NCBI RefSeq assembly: GCF_040732315.1
Contig: NZ_CP160388.1
Span: 2,260,494-2,324,493, forward strand
DNA length: 64,000 nucleotides
Direction of reading: 5' to 3'
Source: Oryzisolibacter sp. LB2S
GTDB lineage: Bacteria > Pseudomonadota > Gammaproteobacteria > Burkholderiales > Burkholderiaceae_C
The translations under genes were made by a program, and so were the position numbers. Below, piece by piece: positions 27,098 to 38,966 of this stretch. Within the stretch, counting starts at the first letter, position 1. Each line of letters starts with the position of its first letter. Below the pieces are notes generated by a model that had not been told where the DNA came from, did not search any database, and saw only the letters and a program-made list of their open reading frames with translations.

Positions 27098-27577
27098 TCA
27101 GGCGAAGAGCGCCTGCTCCAGAGGCCGGTACCTGGCCTCGCCCACGGCCTCGCGGATCTTCGGGGCCAGTTCGGTAAGCGCCTCGTAGCCGGCGGCGCGC
27201 TCGACCGCCAGATGCAGGCGAAAGCCGCGCAACCCCAGGCCCGCGGTGAGTTCGGACGCGATGAGGTAGGCCGTCTGGTAGCGCTCGCCCTCGGAGCGGC
27301 CGCCACCCGCGCCGCCGTCGCCCGGCATGGTCGCCTGCGTATGCGGCAACCGGGGCGCCCGCGCCGGCTGCGCCGGGCCGGCCAATGCGAGCAGGCCGGA
27401 GTCGATCATGAACTGCACATCGGCCTCGGTGATGCCCAGGACGGCCGTGGCATCGAGCACCTGCTGCAGACTGCGCGAGCCATCAAACAGAATGAAGGCC
27501 GAGCGCTGACGTTGAGACAGCGCACCGTGACGCTCCTTGAGCGTCTGCTGCCCGAGTTCGGTCTTGACGAGAATCAT
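27098..27577 (-). CDS. Conserved uncharacterised protein
   Basis: 159-residue protein that I cannot assign. The N-terminal half (TELGQQTLKERHGALSQRQR then SAFILFDGSRSLQQVLDAT) looks like a compact helical domain resembling winged-helix-like 'response to threshold' modules. A Gly/Pro-rich linker follows around residues 80-100 and then a second helical part. No signal peptide or membrane segment is seen. An ATG at 27577 has AAGAGG about 5 nt upstream; a GTG two codons earlier is possible. It is convergent with efp and downstream of the symporter's 3' side but transcribed separately. Confidence 0.65.
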   Translation of the reverse strand: MILVKTELGQQTLKERHGALSQRQRSAFILFDGSRSLQQVLDATAVLGITEADVQFMIDSGLLALAGPAQPARAPRLPHTQATMPGDGGAGGGRSEGERYQTAYLIASELTAGLGLRGFRLHLAVERAAGYEALTELAPKIREAVGEARYRPLEQALFA

Positions 27578-27686
27578 GCACACCTCTTGGTAGACGTCAC
27601 ACTACGGCGTCGCCACGCCGCACGAGTTTCAGCTTGCCACGAATGTATGCAATTGTGAATAAGTGGTCGCCTTGATTCGGTGATGC

Positions 27687-29774
27687 TCACAGGCCGTCGG
27701 GCGCCACCACCGGCACCTTGCCGGGCCGCGTGGCCAGACTCACCAGCCAGGCCACGACCAGGCCCGCCGGCACGCCGAACACGCCCGAGGAAATGGGGTG
27801 TATGCCGAACCACAGGCCATCGGGCACCAGCAGGCTGGGCATCCAGTCGCGCACGCCCTCGACCTGCGAGAGCAGGTAGTAGATGGTGACCGCCAGGCCG
27901 GCCACCATGCCGGCCACGGCGCCGCGCCGCGTGGTGCCGCGCCAGAAGATGCCCAGCACCATGACCGGCACGAAGGCCGATGCGGCAATGGAGAACGACG
28001 CCGAGACCATGGGCAGGATCTCCGACGGCTTGAGCGCGGCCACAAAGGCCGCCGACAGCGCCACGGTCAGCAGCGCGAACTTGGTCAGAATCACGCGCTG
28101 CTCGGGCGAGGCGCGGCGGCGACGCTTTTGCTGAAAGTACAGGTCACGCACCAAGGCGTTGCTGATGGTCAGGAGCAGGCCGTCGGCCGTGGACAGCGCC
28201 GCCGCCAGCCCGCCCGCGGCCACGAGGCCGGAGATGACATAGGGCAGGCCGCCAATCTCTGGCGTGGCCAGCATGATGAGGTCGGCGCCGAAGTGGATCT
28301 CGCCGAACTGCACGACGCCGTCACCGTTCATGTCCTCGATCGACAGCAGCGCGGGGTCGACGCTGGCCCACTGCGCCATCCAGTGCGGCAGCTCGTTGAA
28401 GCTGCTGCCCACGAGATTGTTCATGACCTCGTACTTCACGAGCACGGCCAGCGCCGGCGCGCTCAGGTACAGCAGGGCGATGAAGACCAGCGACCAGGCC
28501 ACGGAGCTGCGCGCCGCCGCCACCGAGGGCACGGTGTAGTAGCGCGTGAGCAGGTGCGGCAGGCCGGCCGTGCCCACCATGAGGCAGAACATCAGCGCGA
28601 GGAAGTTGCGCCGCGAGTTCTCGAAGGCCTGCTGCTGCGCCGGCGTGCCCTGCGGGTCGCCCGCAAAGGGCTGGCTGTGGCGCGGCAGGCCGCCGAGTGC
28701 GCGTGCGTGCTCGTAGTTGACCTGCATCTCGCGCGTCCAGCGCTCGCGCGCGCTGGCCTCGTCGCGCGGCATGGTGGCCAGCTCTCGGCTGGCGGCGACG
28801 ATCAGCCCCACGTCGGCGTTCTGGGCACGCAGGCGCTGCAGGTGGGCGCGTGCGGTCTCGCGCTCGCGCGCCAGCGCCGCGGGCACATCGGCGAGCCGCG
28901 CCTCGTAGTCGCGCGCACGCCTCAGATAGGCGGCGACCACCTGGTGCTCGACATCGGAGGCCAGCAGCGCGTCCTCCAGATGCGCGATCTTTTCGATCTG
29001 CGCGCCCACGACGAAGGGCGCCGTCGGGTTGCCCATCTGCTTGTAGGCCAGCCAGGACACGGGGATCAGAAAGGCCAGAAGAATCACCATGTACTGTGCC
29101 ACCTGCGTCCAGGTGATGGCCCGCATGCCGCCCAGAAACGAGCACAGCAGCACGCCGCCCAGGCCGAGCATGATGCCGATCTCGAACTGCACCCCGGTGA
29201 GGCGCGAGGCGATCAGGCCCACGCCGTAAATCTGCGCGACCACATAGGTGAAGGAGCACAGCACGGCCGCCAGCGCCGCGATGATGCGCGGCCAGCGCCC
29301 ACCAAAGCGCACCTGGAAGAAGTCGGGGATGGTGTAGAGGTTCATGGCGCGCAGATGCGGCGCCACCAGCATGGCCACGAGCACGAAGCCGCCCGTCCAG
29401 CCCAGCAGATAGGCCAGCCCGCCGGGCTGGTCCGGCGTGCCCGAAAAACCCTGCAGGTACAGGGCCCCCGACAGGCTGATGAAGGAGGCCGCACTCATCC
29501 AATCCGCCGCCGCGGCCATGCCGTTGTACATGGGCGGAATGCGACGGCCGGCCACGTAGTACTCGTCGGCGTCCGTGGTGCGGCCATAGACGCCGATGGC
29601 GGCATAGGCCATCACCGTGAGGAACAGGAAGATGGGGCCTATCCACTGGCGCGACAGGCCGCGCTGCTCGGCCCAGGCCATCAGGGCCACAAAGCCGAGC
29701 AGGCCCGCCACATACAACGCCACGATGCGGTTCAGGCGCCCGACATAGGAGCGCTGCACAGCGCGCTCAGTCAT
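27687..29774 (-). CDS. Sodium:solute symporter family protein (VC_2705 / ActP-like), large subunit
   Basis: 695-residue inner-membrane symporter of the SSS family. Core motifs include YYVAGRRIPPMYNGMAAAAD, ALYLQGFSG, the NLYTIPDFFQVRFG segment and ALSTADGLLLTISNALVRD (sodium-site region). It is about 120-150 residues longer than ActP: a charged, helix-forming insert spans residues about 262-385 between membrane segments. A further non-membrane loop contains DMNGDGVVQFGE at residues 481-492, a canonical EF-hand calcium loop. It overlaps the small DUF4212 subunit gene by 8 nt, the partner typical of this subfamily. Acetate or another monocarboxylate is a plausible substrate but is not shown. 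Confidence 0.88.
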   Translation of the reverse strand: MTERAVQRSYVGRLNRIVALYVAGLLGFVALMAWAEQRGLSRQWIGPIFLFLTVMAYAAIGVYGRTTDADEYYVAGRRIPPMYNGMAAAADWMSAASFISLSGALYLQGFSGTPDQPGGLAYLLGWTGGFVLVAMLVAPHLRAMNLYTIPDFFQVRFGGRWPRIIAALAAVLCSFTYVVAQIYGVGLIASRLTGVQFEIGIMLGLGGVLLCSFLGGMRAITWTQVAQYMVILLAFLIPVSWLAYKQMGNPTAPFVVGAQIEKIAHLEDALLASDVEHQVVAAYLRRARDYEARLADVPAALARERETARAHLQRLRAQNADVGLIVAASRELATMPRDEASARERWTREMQVNYEHARALGGLPRHSQPFAGDPQGTPAQQQAFENSRRNFLALMFCLMVGTAGLPHLLTRYYTVPSVAAARSSVAWSLVFIALLYLSAPALAVLVKYEVMNNLVGSSFNELPHWMAQWASVDPALLSIEDMNGDGVVQFGEIHFGADLIMLATPEIGGLPYVISGLVAAGGLAAALSTADGLLLTISNALVRDLYFQQKRRRRASPEQRVILTKFALLTVALSAAFVAALKPSEILPMVSASFSIAASAFVPVMVLGIFWRGTTRRGAVAGMVAGLAVTIYYLLSQVEGVRDWMPSLLVPDGLWFGIHPISSGVFGVPAGLVVAWLVSLATRPGKVPVVAPDGL

Positions 29775-30096
29775 CGGCGCTGGCGCCCCCGTCCCTGCGC
29801 TGTGCGGCCTGGTCCTGCCGCTCGAAGCAGTTCATCGCCACGCAATACACGCCGACGATGACGATGAACACCAGAACCGCCCCCTGCGAAGCGATCCAGT
29901 AGCCCAGTTGCCATTGCCCCACCGTGATCTGCAGGTCGCGCGCAAAGTAGCAGGCGACGAACGACACCAGCGCCCACACCACGAGCAGGCCGGCCTTGAG
30001 CCAGAGGTGGCGCGCATCGTGCAGGTCGGGCGCGAACGGCGCCCCCGCATGCTCGCCCTCCACCAGTCCTTCGGTGAACGTCCTGCGCTGTGGCAT
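29767..30096 (-). CDS. DUF4212 small subunit of the sodium symporter
   Basis: 109-residue protein with two predicted membrane helices (LWLKAGLLVVWALVSFVACY and LGYWIASQGAVLVFIVIVGV) and the FARDLQ segment between them, the DUF4212 pattern. It always accompanies VC_2705-type symporters and is probably a stabilising or regulatory subunit. The ATG at 30096 is chosen. It lies 17 nt after the ppsA stop on the same strand, so readthrough from ppsA is possible. Confidence 0.85.
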   Translation of the reverse strand: MPQRRTFTEGLVEGEHAGAPFAPDLHDARHLWLKAGLLVVWALVSFVACYFARDLQITVGQWQLGYWIASQGAVLVFIVIVGVYCVAMNCFERQDQAAQRRDGGASADD

Positions 30097-30113
30097 GGCC
30101 CGGGGCGCGTGGC

Positions 30114-32504
30114 TCAGGCGGCCAGCTTCTGCCAGGTGTCGATCACGCTGTCGGGGTTGAGCGAGATCGAGGTGATGCCCTCGGCGGCGAGCCACTGCGC
30201 AAAGTCGGGATGGTCGCTGGGGCCCTGGCCGCAGATGCCCACGTACTTGCCCTGGGCACGGCAGGTGGCGATCACGCCCTTGAGCAGGGTCTGCACGGCC
30301 GGGTCGCGCTCATCGAAGTCTGCGGCGAGCAGTTCCAGGCCCGAGTCGCGATCCAGCCCCAGGGTCAGCTGGGTCAGGTCGTTGGAGCCGACGGAGAAAC
30401 CGTCGAAGTACTCGAGGAAGCGGTCGGCCAGCACGGCGTTGCTCGGCACCTCGCACATCATGATGAGCTTGAGATCGTTCTCGCCGCGCTTCAAGCCATG
30501 CTCGGCCAGCAGGCTGGTCACGCGCTCGGCCTGCTTGAGGGTACGCACGAACGGCACCATGACCTGCACGTTGGTCAGCCCCATCTCGCCGCGCACGCGG
30601 CGGATGGCCTCGCATTCCATGGCGAAGGCCTCGCCGAAGTCCTCGCTGATGTAGCGCGCCGCGCCGCGGAAGCCCAGCATGGGGTTTTCTTCCTCGGGCT
30701 CGTAGCGGCTGCCGCCGATGAGCTTGCGGTACTCGTTGCTCTTGAAGTCCGACAGACGCACGATGACGGGCTTGGGCCAGAAGGCCGCGGCAATCGTCGC
30801 CACGCCCTCGGCCACCTTGTCCACGTAGAAGGCGCGCGGGCTCGCATGGCCACGGGCCACGCTCTCCACGGCCTTCTTCAGGTCGGCATCGACGGCAGGA
30901 TAGTCAAGGATGGCCTTGGGGTGCACGCCGATGTTGTTGTTGATGATGAATTCGAGGCGCGCCAGACCCACGCCCTCGTTGGGCAGCTGGGCAAAGTCGA
31001 AGGCCAGCTGCGGGTTGCCCACGTTCATCATGATCTTGGTCTTGATGGCAGGCATTTCGCCGCGCTGCACCTCGGTGACTTCCGTCTCCAGCAGTCCGTC
31101 GTAGATCTTGCCGGTGTCGCCCTCGGCGCAGCTCACCGTGACCAGCGTGCCGTCCTTGAGCAGGTCGGTGGCGTTGCCGCAGCCGACCACGGCCGGGATA
31201 CCCAGCTCGCGCGCGATGATGGCCGCGTGGCAGGTGCGGCCACCGCGGTTGGTGACGATGGCGCTGGCCTTCTTCATCACCGGCTCCCAGTTCGGGTCGG
31301 TCATGTCGGTCACCAGCACGTCGCCCGCCTGCACCTTGTCCATTTCGCGGATGTCGTGCACCAGGCGCACCGGGCCGGTGCCGATCTTCTGGCCGATGGC
31401 ACGGCCTTCGGCCAGCACCTGGCCCTGGCCCTTGAGCTTGAAGCGCTGCTCGGCCTGGCCCTTGGCCTGGCTCTTCACGGTCTCGGGGCGCGCCTGCAGG
31501 ATGTAGAGCTGGCCATCCTGGCCGTCGCGGCCCCATTCGATGTCCATGGGGCGACCGTAGTGCTCCTCGATGACGAGGGCGTACTGGGCGAGCTGCTGCA
31601 CCTCGGCGTCGGTCAGGCTGTAGCGGTTGCGCTGCTCGGGGGCCACATCCGTGGTTTTGACGAGCTTGCCCGTGGCGGCCTTTTCTTCCGCGCTGGCAAA
31701 CACCATCTGGATGAGCTTGCTGCCCAGATTGCGGCGGATCACGGCCTGCTTGCCTGCCTTGAGCATGGGCTTGTGCACGTAGAACTCGTCGGGATTCACC
31801 GCGCCCTGCACCACGGTCTCGCCCAGGCCATAGCTGCTGGTGATGAAGACCACCTGGTCGAAGCCACTTTCAGTGTCGATGGTGAACATCACGCCGGCCG
31901 CGCCCAGGTCCGAGCGCACCATGCGCTGCACACCCGCCGACAGCGCCACCACATCGTGGGCAAAGCCCTTGTGCACACGGTAGGAAATGGCGCGGTCGTT
32001 GTACAGCGAGGCGAACACTTCCTTCATCTTGTGCAGCACGTCTTCGATGCCGACGACGTTCAGGAAAGTCTCCTGCTGGCCGGCGAACGAGGCATCGGGC
32101 AGGTCCTCGGCCGTGGCCGAGCTGCGCACGGCAAAGCTGGCCTGGGCGTTGCCGCCGGACAGCTGGGCAAAGGCGTCGCGCACGGCCTTTTCCAGGTCGG
32201 CGGGGAAGGGCTGGTTTTCCACCCAGGCGCGGATCTCGGCGCCGGCCTCGGCCAGCGCGCGCACGTCGTCGACGTTGAGAGCGGCCAGGCGGGCGCTGAT
32301 GCGCTCGGCCAGACCTTCGTGCTTCAGAAATTCGCGGAAGGCGTGCGCCGTCGTGGCAAAGCCGGTGGGCACGCGCACGCCCTGGGGCAGCTGCGAGATC
32401 ATCTCGCCGAGGCTGGCGTTCTTGCCGCCAACGACCTCGACGTCGCTCATTCTCAGGTTCTCAAACGGTACGACCAGGGCGGCCGCATCGAAACGTGCAG
32501 ACAT
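30114..32504 (-). CDS. ppsA: Phosphoenolpyruvate synthase
   Basis: 796-residue PEP synthase (pyruvate, water dikinase), which makes PEP from pyruvate and ATP for gluconeogenesis. The N-terminal ATP-grasp domain begins [20 protein letters not shown]. The phosphohistidine is in [20 protein letters not shown] and the C-terminal PEP-binding barrel includes [17 protein letters not shown] with its catalytic Cys. The length matches E. coli PpsA (792). It is divergent from the regulatory kinase/phosphorylase gene ppsR, a common pairing that fits growth on organic acids as seen elsewhere in the window. Confidence 0.97.
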   Translation of the reverse strand: MSARFDAAALVVPFENLRMSDVEVVGGKNASLGEMISQLPQGVRVPTGFATTAHAFREFLKHEGLAERISARLAALNVDDVRALAEAGAEIRAWVENQPFPADLEKAVRDAFAQLSGGNAQASFAVRSSATAEDLPDASFAGQQETFLNVVGIEDVLHKMKEVFASLYNDRAISYRVHKGFAHDVVALSAGVQRMVRSDLGAAGVMFTIDTESGFDQVVFITSSYGLGETVVQGAVNPDEFYVHKPMLKAGKQAVIRRNLGSKLIQMVFASAEEKAATGKLVKTTDVAPEQRNRYSLTDAEVQQLAQYALVIEEHYGRPMDIEWGRDGQDGQLYILQARPETVKSQAKGQAEQRFKLKGQGQVLAEGRAIGQKIGTGPVRLVHDIREMDKVQAGDVLVTDMTDPNWEPVMKKASAIVTNRGGRTCHAAIIARELGIPAVVGCGNATDLLKDGTLVTVSCAEGDTGKIYDGLLETEVTEVQRGEMPAIKTKIMMNVGNPQLAFDFAQLPNEGVGLARLEFIINNNIGVHPKAILDYPAVDADLKKAVESVARGHASPRAFYVDKVAEGVATIAAAFWPKPVIVRLSDFKSNEYRKLIGGSRYEPEEENPMLGFRGAARYISEDFGEAFAMECEAIRRVRGEMGLTNVQVMVPFVRTLKQAERVTSLLAEHGLKRGENDLKLIMMCEVPSNAVLADRFLEYFDGFSVGSNDLTQLTLGLDRDSGLELLAADFDERDPAVQTLLKGVIATCRAQGKYVGICGQGPSDHPDFAQWLAAEGITSISLNPDSVIDTWQKLAA

Positions 32505-32674
32505 GGGAAGACTCCAGAAGTTGAAAACCGGTGTGCGCCCATGCAGCGGCCTTGGCTTTGCTGTTGTGGTTGTGGGCCGGCGCAGTGCATGGGTGGAAAT
32601 TGGGAATAATGGGCGCCATTGTAGGGGCGCCGCCAAATCCCCGCCCCATCTCCCACCGCAGACCACCACCTTCC

Positions 32675-33505
32675 ATGCTGCCCACGCACACGCGCACCGT
32701 GTTCTATATCTCCGACGGCACCGGCATCACGGCCGAAACCTTCGGCAACGCCATCCTGGCCCAGTTCGACATGAAGCCGCGCCATGTACGCCTGCCCTTC
32801 GTGGACACCGTGGACAAGGCGCACCAGGCCGTGCGCCAGGTCAATCACACGGCGGAGCTCGAGGGCAGAAAGCCCATCGTCTTCACCACGCTGGTGAACA
32901 TGGAAGTGCTCAAGGTGATCCAGGCCGGCTGCAAGGGCATGCTCATGGACATGTTTGGCACCTTTGTGCGGCCGCTGGAGCAGGAGCTGGGCATCAAGTC
33001 GCTGCACCGCGTGGGACGCTTTTCGGACATCACGCGCTCCAAGGAGTATCTGGACCGCATTGAGGCCATCAACTTCAGCCTGGACCATGACGACGGCCAG
33101 AGCCACCGCGACCTCGAGGGGGCGGACGTCATCCTGATCGGCGTCTCGCGCAGCGGCAAGACGCCCACCAGCCTGTACCTGGCCATGCAATGCGGTCTGA
33201 AGGTGGCCAACTACCCGCTGATTCCCGAGGACTTCGAGCGCCGCCAGCTGCCGCCCGCGCTCGTGCCCTACCGCAAGAAGATCTTCGGCCTGACGATACA
33301 GCCCGAGCGGCTGTCCGAGATCCGCAACGAGCGCCGCCCCAACTCGCGCTACGCCAGCCTGACCAACTGCCGCTACGAGGTCAGCGAATCCGAGGCCATG
33401 ATGCGCCGCGCCGGCATACGCTGGCTGTCCACAACGACCAAGAGCATCGAGGAGATCGCTACCACCATCCTGCAGGAGGTGCGACCGGAGCGGCTCGTGT
33501 ACTGA
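32675..33505 (+). CDS. ppsR: PEP synthase regulatory protein (kinase/pyrophosphorylase)
   Basis: 276-residue DUF299 bifunctional enzyme that inactivates PEP synthase by ADP-dependent phosphorylation and reactivates it by phosphorolysis. The start [20 protein letters not shown] is canonical and the P-loop is [17 protein letters not shown]. The ATG at 32675 matches E. coli PpsR (277 residues); longer upstream frames have no similarity. An AATAAT element at 32605-32610 may be its -10. It is divergent from ppsA. Confidence 0.95.
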   Translation: MLPTHTRTVFYISDGTGITAETFGNAILAQFDMKPRHVRLPFVDTVDKAHQAVRQVNHTAELEGRKPIVFTTLVNMEVLKVIQAGCKGMLMDMFGTFVRPLEQELGIKSLHRVGRFSDITRSKEYLDRIEAINFSLDHDDGQSHRDLEGADVILIGVSRSGKTPTSLYLAMQCGLKVANYPLIPEDFERRQLPPALVPYRKKIFGLTIQPERLSEIRNERRPNSRYASLTNCRYEVSESEAMMRRAGIRWLSTTTKSIEEIATTILQEVRPERLVY

Positions 33506-33528
33506 GGGAGCGCAGGAGCAATATCAGT

Positions 33529-33584
33529 CAAAAAGGCCTGCAGCGCTTGTCCACAAAGCGCTGGCAGCTATCAATTCAAAAGCA
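33529..33584 (-). repeat. Dispersed palindromic repeat between ppsR and queC
   Basis: Reverse-orientation copy: CAAAAAGGCCTGCAGCGCTT, loop GTCCAC, AAAGCGCTGGCAGCTATCAA. It ends one base before the queC stop codon, so it occupies the convergent gap and could act as a bidirectional terminator. Confidence 0.8.
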
Positions 33585-33585
33585 A

Positions 33586-34299
33586 TCAGTCTGCCCCGGC
33601 ATTGCGCTTCCACGCCTGCCAGCCCTGTGCCCGCAGCTCGCAGGCCGGGCAGCTGCCGCAGCCATGGCCCCAGTCGTGCAGCCGGTCGCGCTGGCCCAGG
33701 TAGCAGGTATGGGAGTCACGCCGGATGAGCTCCACCAGCGCGTCCCCGCCGAGCCGCTGCGCCAGGGCCCAGGTGCCGGCCTTGTCCACCCACATGAGCG
33801 GCGTCTCCAGCGTCAGCCGCCGGTCCACGCCCAGGCTGAGCGCGACCTGCAGGGCCTTCAGGGTGTTGTCGCGGCAATCGGGATAGCCGGAATAGTCGGT
33901 CTCGGACATGCCCCCGACGAGCACCTCGAGCCCACGCCGGTAGGCCAGCGCCGCCGCCAGCGTGAAGAACAGCAGGTTTCGCCCCGGCACAAAGGTGTTG
34001 GGCAGGCCGTCCTGCTGCAGGGTGATGGCCACCTCCTCGGTCATGGCGCTGCCGCCCAGCTGGGCGAGCACATCCACGGTCAGCAGATGATCGGGCCCCA
34101 GGCGGCCGGGCCAGGCCATGGCCTGCATGCCGGCGCGCAGGCGCAGGCGGCACTCGAGCTCGGCGCGGTGGCGCTGGCCGTAGTCGAAGCCCAGGGTCTC
34201 GACCTCGGCGTAGCGCGACAACGCCCAGGCCAGACAGGTCGCGGAGTCCTGCCCGCCCGAGAGCAGCACCAGGGCGCGGCGCGGCTGCAGCGCGCTCAT
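33586..34299 (-). CDS. queC: 7-cyano-7-deazaguanine synthase
   Basis: 237-residue QueC, which makes preQ0 from 7-carboxy-7-deazaguanine, ATP and ammonia in queuosine synthesis. The PP-loop is [18 protein letters not shown]. The zinc-binding cysteines sit in HTCYLGQ and [12 protein letters not shown]. The ATG at 34299 overlaps the stop of the upstream transporter gene (ATGA), a sensible pairing because that transporter family imports preQ0/preQ1. Confidence 0.96.
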   Translation of the reverse strand: MSALQPRRALVLLSGGQDSATCLAWALSRYAEVETLGFDYGQRHRAELECRLRLRAGMQAMAWPGRLGPDHLLTVDVLAQLGGSAMTEEVAITLQQDGLPNTFVPGRNLLFFTLAAALAYRRGLEVLVGGMSETDYSGYPDCRDNTLKALQVALSLGVDRRLTLETPLMWVDKAGTWALAQRLGGDALVELIRRDSHTCYLGQRDRLHDWGHGCGSCPACELRAQGWQAWKRNAGAD

Positions 34300-34967
34300 C
34301 GCGCGGCCGCCAGCGGCAGCGGGTCCTGGCGCAGCCAGCGCACGATGGCCGCCAGCACCACGCCATAGGCGGGCACAAAGAGCAGCAGGCTCACGCCGAG
34401 CTTGATGACATAGTCCACCCAGGCGATCTCCACCCAGTGCGCGGCCATGAAGGGGTTGGAGCTGCGCCAGAACGCGATGGAGAAGAACGCCGCCGTATCC
34501 AGCGCCTGGCCGAACACCGAGGCGGCCGCCGGTGCCAGCCACCAGGCGCGGCTTTGCTGGCGGATGCGGTCGAACACCTGGATGTCCAGCAACTGCCCCA
34601 GCACATAGGCGGCAAAGCTCGCAAAGGCGATGCGGAACACGAAGGCGTTGAACTCGGCGAGAGCGCCCCAGCCGTTGAAGGCGGCCTCATGGAACAGCAC
34701 GCCCACCACATAGGAGGCGAGCAGCGCCGGCACCATGGCGCGCGCGATGACGCGCCGCGCCTGCGCCTTGCCGATGAGCCGCACCGTGAGATCGGTGGCC
34801 AGGAAGATGAACGGGAAGCTGAACGCCCCCCAGGTGCTGTGAAAGCCCAGCAGATTGATGGGCAGCTGCACGAGATAGTTGCTGGCGATGACGATGGCGA
34901 TGTGAAACGCGACCAGCAGGGAGAGGTAGAACGGCACGCGCGACGGCTGTGCCTGAGGCAATGACAT
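34296..34967 (-). CDS. YhhQ-family queuosine precursor (preQ0/preQ1) transporter
   Basis: 223-residue inner-membrane protein of the YhhQ/vitamin-like ECF (VUT) family with about six helices. The N-terminal [20 protein letters not shown] and the conserved [16 protein letters not shown] region, with the family Asp-Thr, support the call. The ATG at 34967 has AAAGGAC upstream. It is translationally coupled to queC. A perfect FNR-type box lies about 100 nt upstream in the region shared with the SLC13 gene. No preQ1 riboswitch is recognisable by eye. Confidence 0.88.
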   Translation of the reverse strand: MSLPQAQPSRVPFYLSLLVAFHIAIVIASNYLVQLPINLLGFHSTWGAFSFPFIFLATDLTVRLIGKAQARRVIARAMVPALLASYVVGVLFHEAAFNGWGALAEFNAFVFRIAFASFAAYVLGQLLDIQVFDRIRQQSRAWWLAPAAASVFGQALDTAAFFSIAFWRSSNPFMAAHWVEIAWVDYVIKLGVSLLLFVPAYGVVLAAIVRWLRQDPLPLAAAR

Positions 34968-35069
34968 GACAGTCCTTTTTGATGGATGGGGGCGAGGGAA
35001 CCCATGTTGGCGATATTGCCGGGCGGCGATTGTAGGCGCATGCGGCGCCGCCCGCCCGCAGGGCCATGC

Positions 35070-35083
35070 TTGATGTCCATCAA
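35070..35083. promoter_or_regulatory. FNR/DNR-type box between YhhQ and SLC13 genes
   Basis: TTGAT-GTCC-ATCAA, a perfect match to the FNR-family consensus TTGAT-N4-ATCAA. It lies 113 nt before the SLC13 GTG start. A TACAAT -10 candidate for the yhhQ side lies at 35034-35029 on the minus strand, which would put the box at about -54. Confidence 0.6.
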
Positions 35084-35196
35084 GAATGCGGCGTTGCGCC
35101 ACGCCATGAGCCATGCAAGGCCGCCAGCGCGGCACACAATCAATGGCCGCAGAACCGCCGGCCCTGCCGGCACCAACAAAAAGAAAGGAAGCTGCC

Positions 35197-36756
35197 GTGA
35201 CATCGTCTCCCGCCATCACTGCCTCGCCCTCACCGGCCGCACCGCCGGCCTCGCCTGCACCCTCCGGCGGCCCCGGCGGACCGACCCTCACGCAGCGCGT
35301 CGGGCTGTGGGCCGCCATTGCCGTCCTGCTTGTCATCGGCTTCATGCCGGCCCTGCCGGGGCTGCCACAGGCGGGTCAGATGATGCTGGCCATACTCGCC
35401 TTTGCGGTGATTCTGTGGATGACCGAGGCACTGGACTACGCTGTGAGCGCCGTCGTCATCGGCGCGCTGATGATCGTGCTGATGGCCATCAGCCCCGTGC
35501 CCGGCAAGGAGGCCGCGGGCGCCATGATGGGCACCAAGGCGGCCCTGCCCTACGCGCTGAGCGGCTTCAGCAACAGCGCCGTGGTGCTGGTGGCGGCGGC
35601 CTGCTTCATCGCCGCTGCCATGACGGCCACGCAGCTCGACAAACGCATCGCCCTGCAGGTGCTGTCGTACGTGCCGGCGCGCGCCAACCATGTGGCCATG
35701 GGCGCCATCCTGGTGGGTTTTCTGCTGTCGTTCATCGTGCCCAGCGCCACGGCGCGCGTGGCCTGCCTCATGCCCATCATGCTGGGCTTTCTGACGGCCT
35801 TCGGCGCCGACAGGCGCAGCAAGTTTGCCGCGCTGGTGGTCATCACCGCGGCCCAGACCGCGAGCGTGTGGAACATCGGCATCAAGACCGCCGCGGCGCA
35901 GAACATGGTGGCCATCGGCTTCATCGAAAGGCAGTTCGGCCAGGGCATCACCTGGGGCGAGTGGTTCGTGGCCGGTGCGCCCTATGCCGCCGCGCTGACC
36001 TTCGCGCTGTACTTCATCATGACGCGCATGCTCAGGCCCGAGATGGACCATATCGCCGGCGGGCGCGAGGCCATCGGCCAGCAACTGAGCGCCCTGGGTC
36101 CGATGACCGCCAGGCAGTGGAAGCTGCTGGGCATCACCCTGGTGCTGCTGGGCTTCTGGGCCACCGAGGGCGTGCTGCACGACGTGGACACGACCACCTC
36201 CACCATTGTCGCCATCGCCCTGATGCTCATGCCGCGCGTGGGCGTGATGGGCTGGAAGGAATCGCAAAAGGGCTTCCCCTGGGGGACCGTGCTGCTGTTT
36301 GCCGTGGGCATCGCCATGGGCTCGGCCCTGCTCAAGACCGAGGCCGCGCCTTGGCTGGCGCGCCTGATCGTGGACCATCTGGGGTTGACCCATGCCAGCG
36401 CGTTCGCCATCTTCATGCTGCTGGCGCTGTTCCTGATCGTGATCCACCTGGGCTTTGCCAGCGCGACGGGGCTGGCGTCGACCATGATCCCCATCATCAT
36501 CAGCGTGCTGCAGGCGGTGCAGACGCCGGGCATCAACGCCATAGGCCTGACCATGCTGCTGCAGTTCGTCATCAGCATCGGCTTCATCCTGCCGGTGAAC
36601 TCGCCCCAGGGCATGCTGGCCTACGGCACGGACACCTTCGACATCCGCGACTACGTGCGCACCGGCTTGGTGCTCACCGCCGCGGCCGTGGTCCTGCTGG
36701 CGGTGTTCTCGCTGACCTACTGGCCGTGGATGGGCTACATGACCACCGGGGGCTGA
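35197..36756 (+). CDS. SLC13/DASS family anion permease
   Basis: 519-residue inner-membrane transporter of the divalent anion:sodium symporter type, with about 11-12 helices. The first substrate motif is GFSNSAVVLVAAACF and the second half repeats it as HLGFASATGLASTMIPII and PVNSPQGMLAYGTDTF. The GTG at 35197 is chosen because AAAGGAAG lies 6-7 nt upstream; in-frame codons to 35113 are not family-like. An N-terminal Pro/Ala/Ser tail of about 30 residues precedes the first helix. Dicarboxylates or sulfate-like anions are likely. The FNR box upstream suggests oxygen-dependent control. Confidence 0.88.
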   Translation: MTSSPAITASPSPAAPPASPAPSGGPGGPTLTQRVGLWAAIAVLLVIGFMPALPGLPQAGQMMLAILAFAVILWMTEALDYAVSAVVIGALMIVLMAISPVPGKEAAGAMMGTKAALPYALSGFSNSAVVLVAAACFIAAAMTATQLDKRIALQVLSYVPARANHVAMGAILVGFLLSFIVPSATARVACLMPIMLGFLTAFGADRRSKFAALVVITAAQTASVWNIGIKTAAAQNMVAIGFIERQFGQGITWGEWFVAGAPYAAALTFALYFIMTRMLRPEMDHIAGGREAIGQQLSALGPMTARQWKLLGITLVLLGFWATEGVLHDVDTTTSTIVAIALMLMPRVGVMGWKESQKGFPWGTVLLFAVGIAMGSALLKTEAAPWLARLIVDHLGLTHASAFAIFMLLALFLIVIHLGFASATGLASTMIPIIISVLQAVQTPGINAIGLTMLLQFVISIGFILPVNSPQGMLAYGTDTFDIRDYVRTGLVLTAAAVVLLAVFSLTYWPWMGYMTTGG

Positions 36757-36819
36757 TGGCGCGCGCCATGCCGCATGAGCGCATGGCGCCCCACGCCGGC
36801 CCGCGCCCGTCCGAAGCGG

Positions 36820-38849
<2,030 letters not shown>

Positions 38850-38914
38850 GGTCACGGACTCCTCATGCAACGGGCGGTCTGCCCCCAGACCGGGCAAGCA
38901 TACGCCGCCGCCAT

Positions 38915-38942
38915 GAAAAAAACGGGCCACCGGTGGTGGCCC
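38915..38942 (-). terminator. Rho-independent terminator after the first BMP gene
   Basis: On the minus strand an 8-bp stem GGGCCACC/GGTGGCCC with a 3-nt loop, followed by a run of T (plus-strand A at 38915-38922). It separates the ABC importer operon from the oxygenase-deaminase pair. Confidence 0.88.
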
Positions 38943-38966
38943 TGTGCACAGGCAGATGCGCGCGGC

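Noticed and set aside
30090..32609. 839-codon plus-strand frame opposite ppsA
   Set aside because: Antisense shadow, same reasoning; ppsA is fully conserved.
34968..35196. Possible preQ1 riboswitch upstream of the yhhQ-queC pair
   Set aside because: I could not find the short pseudoknot pattern with an A-rich tail and a sequestered start on the minus strand.
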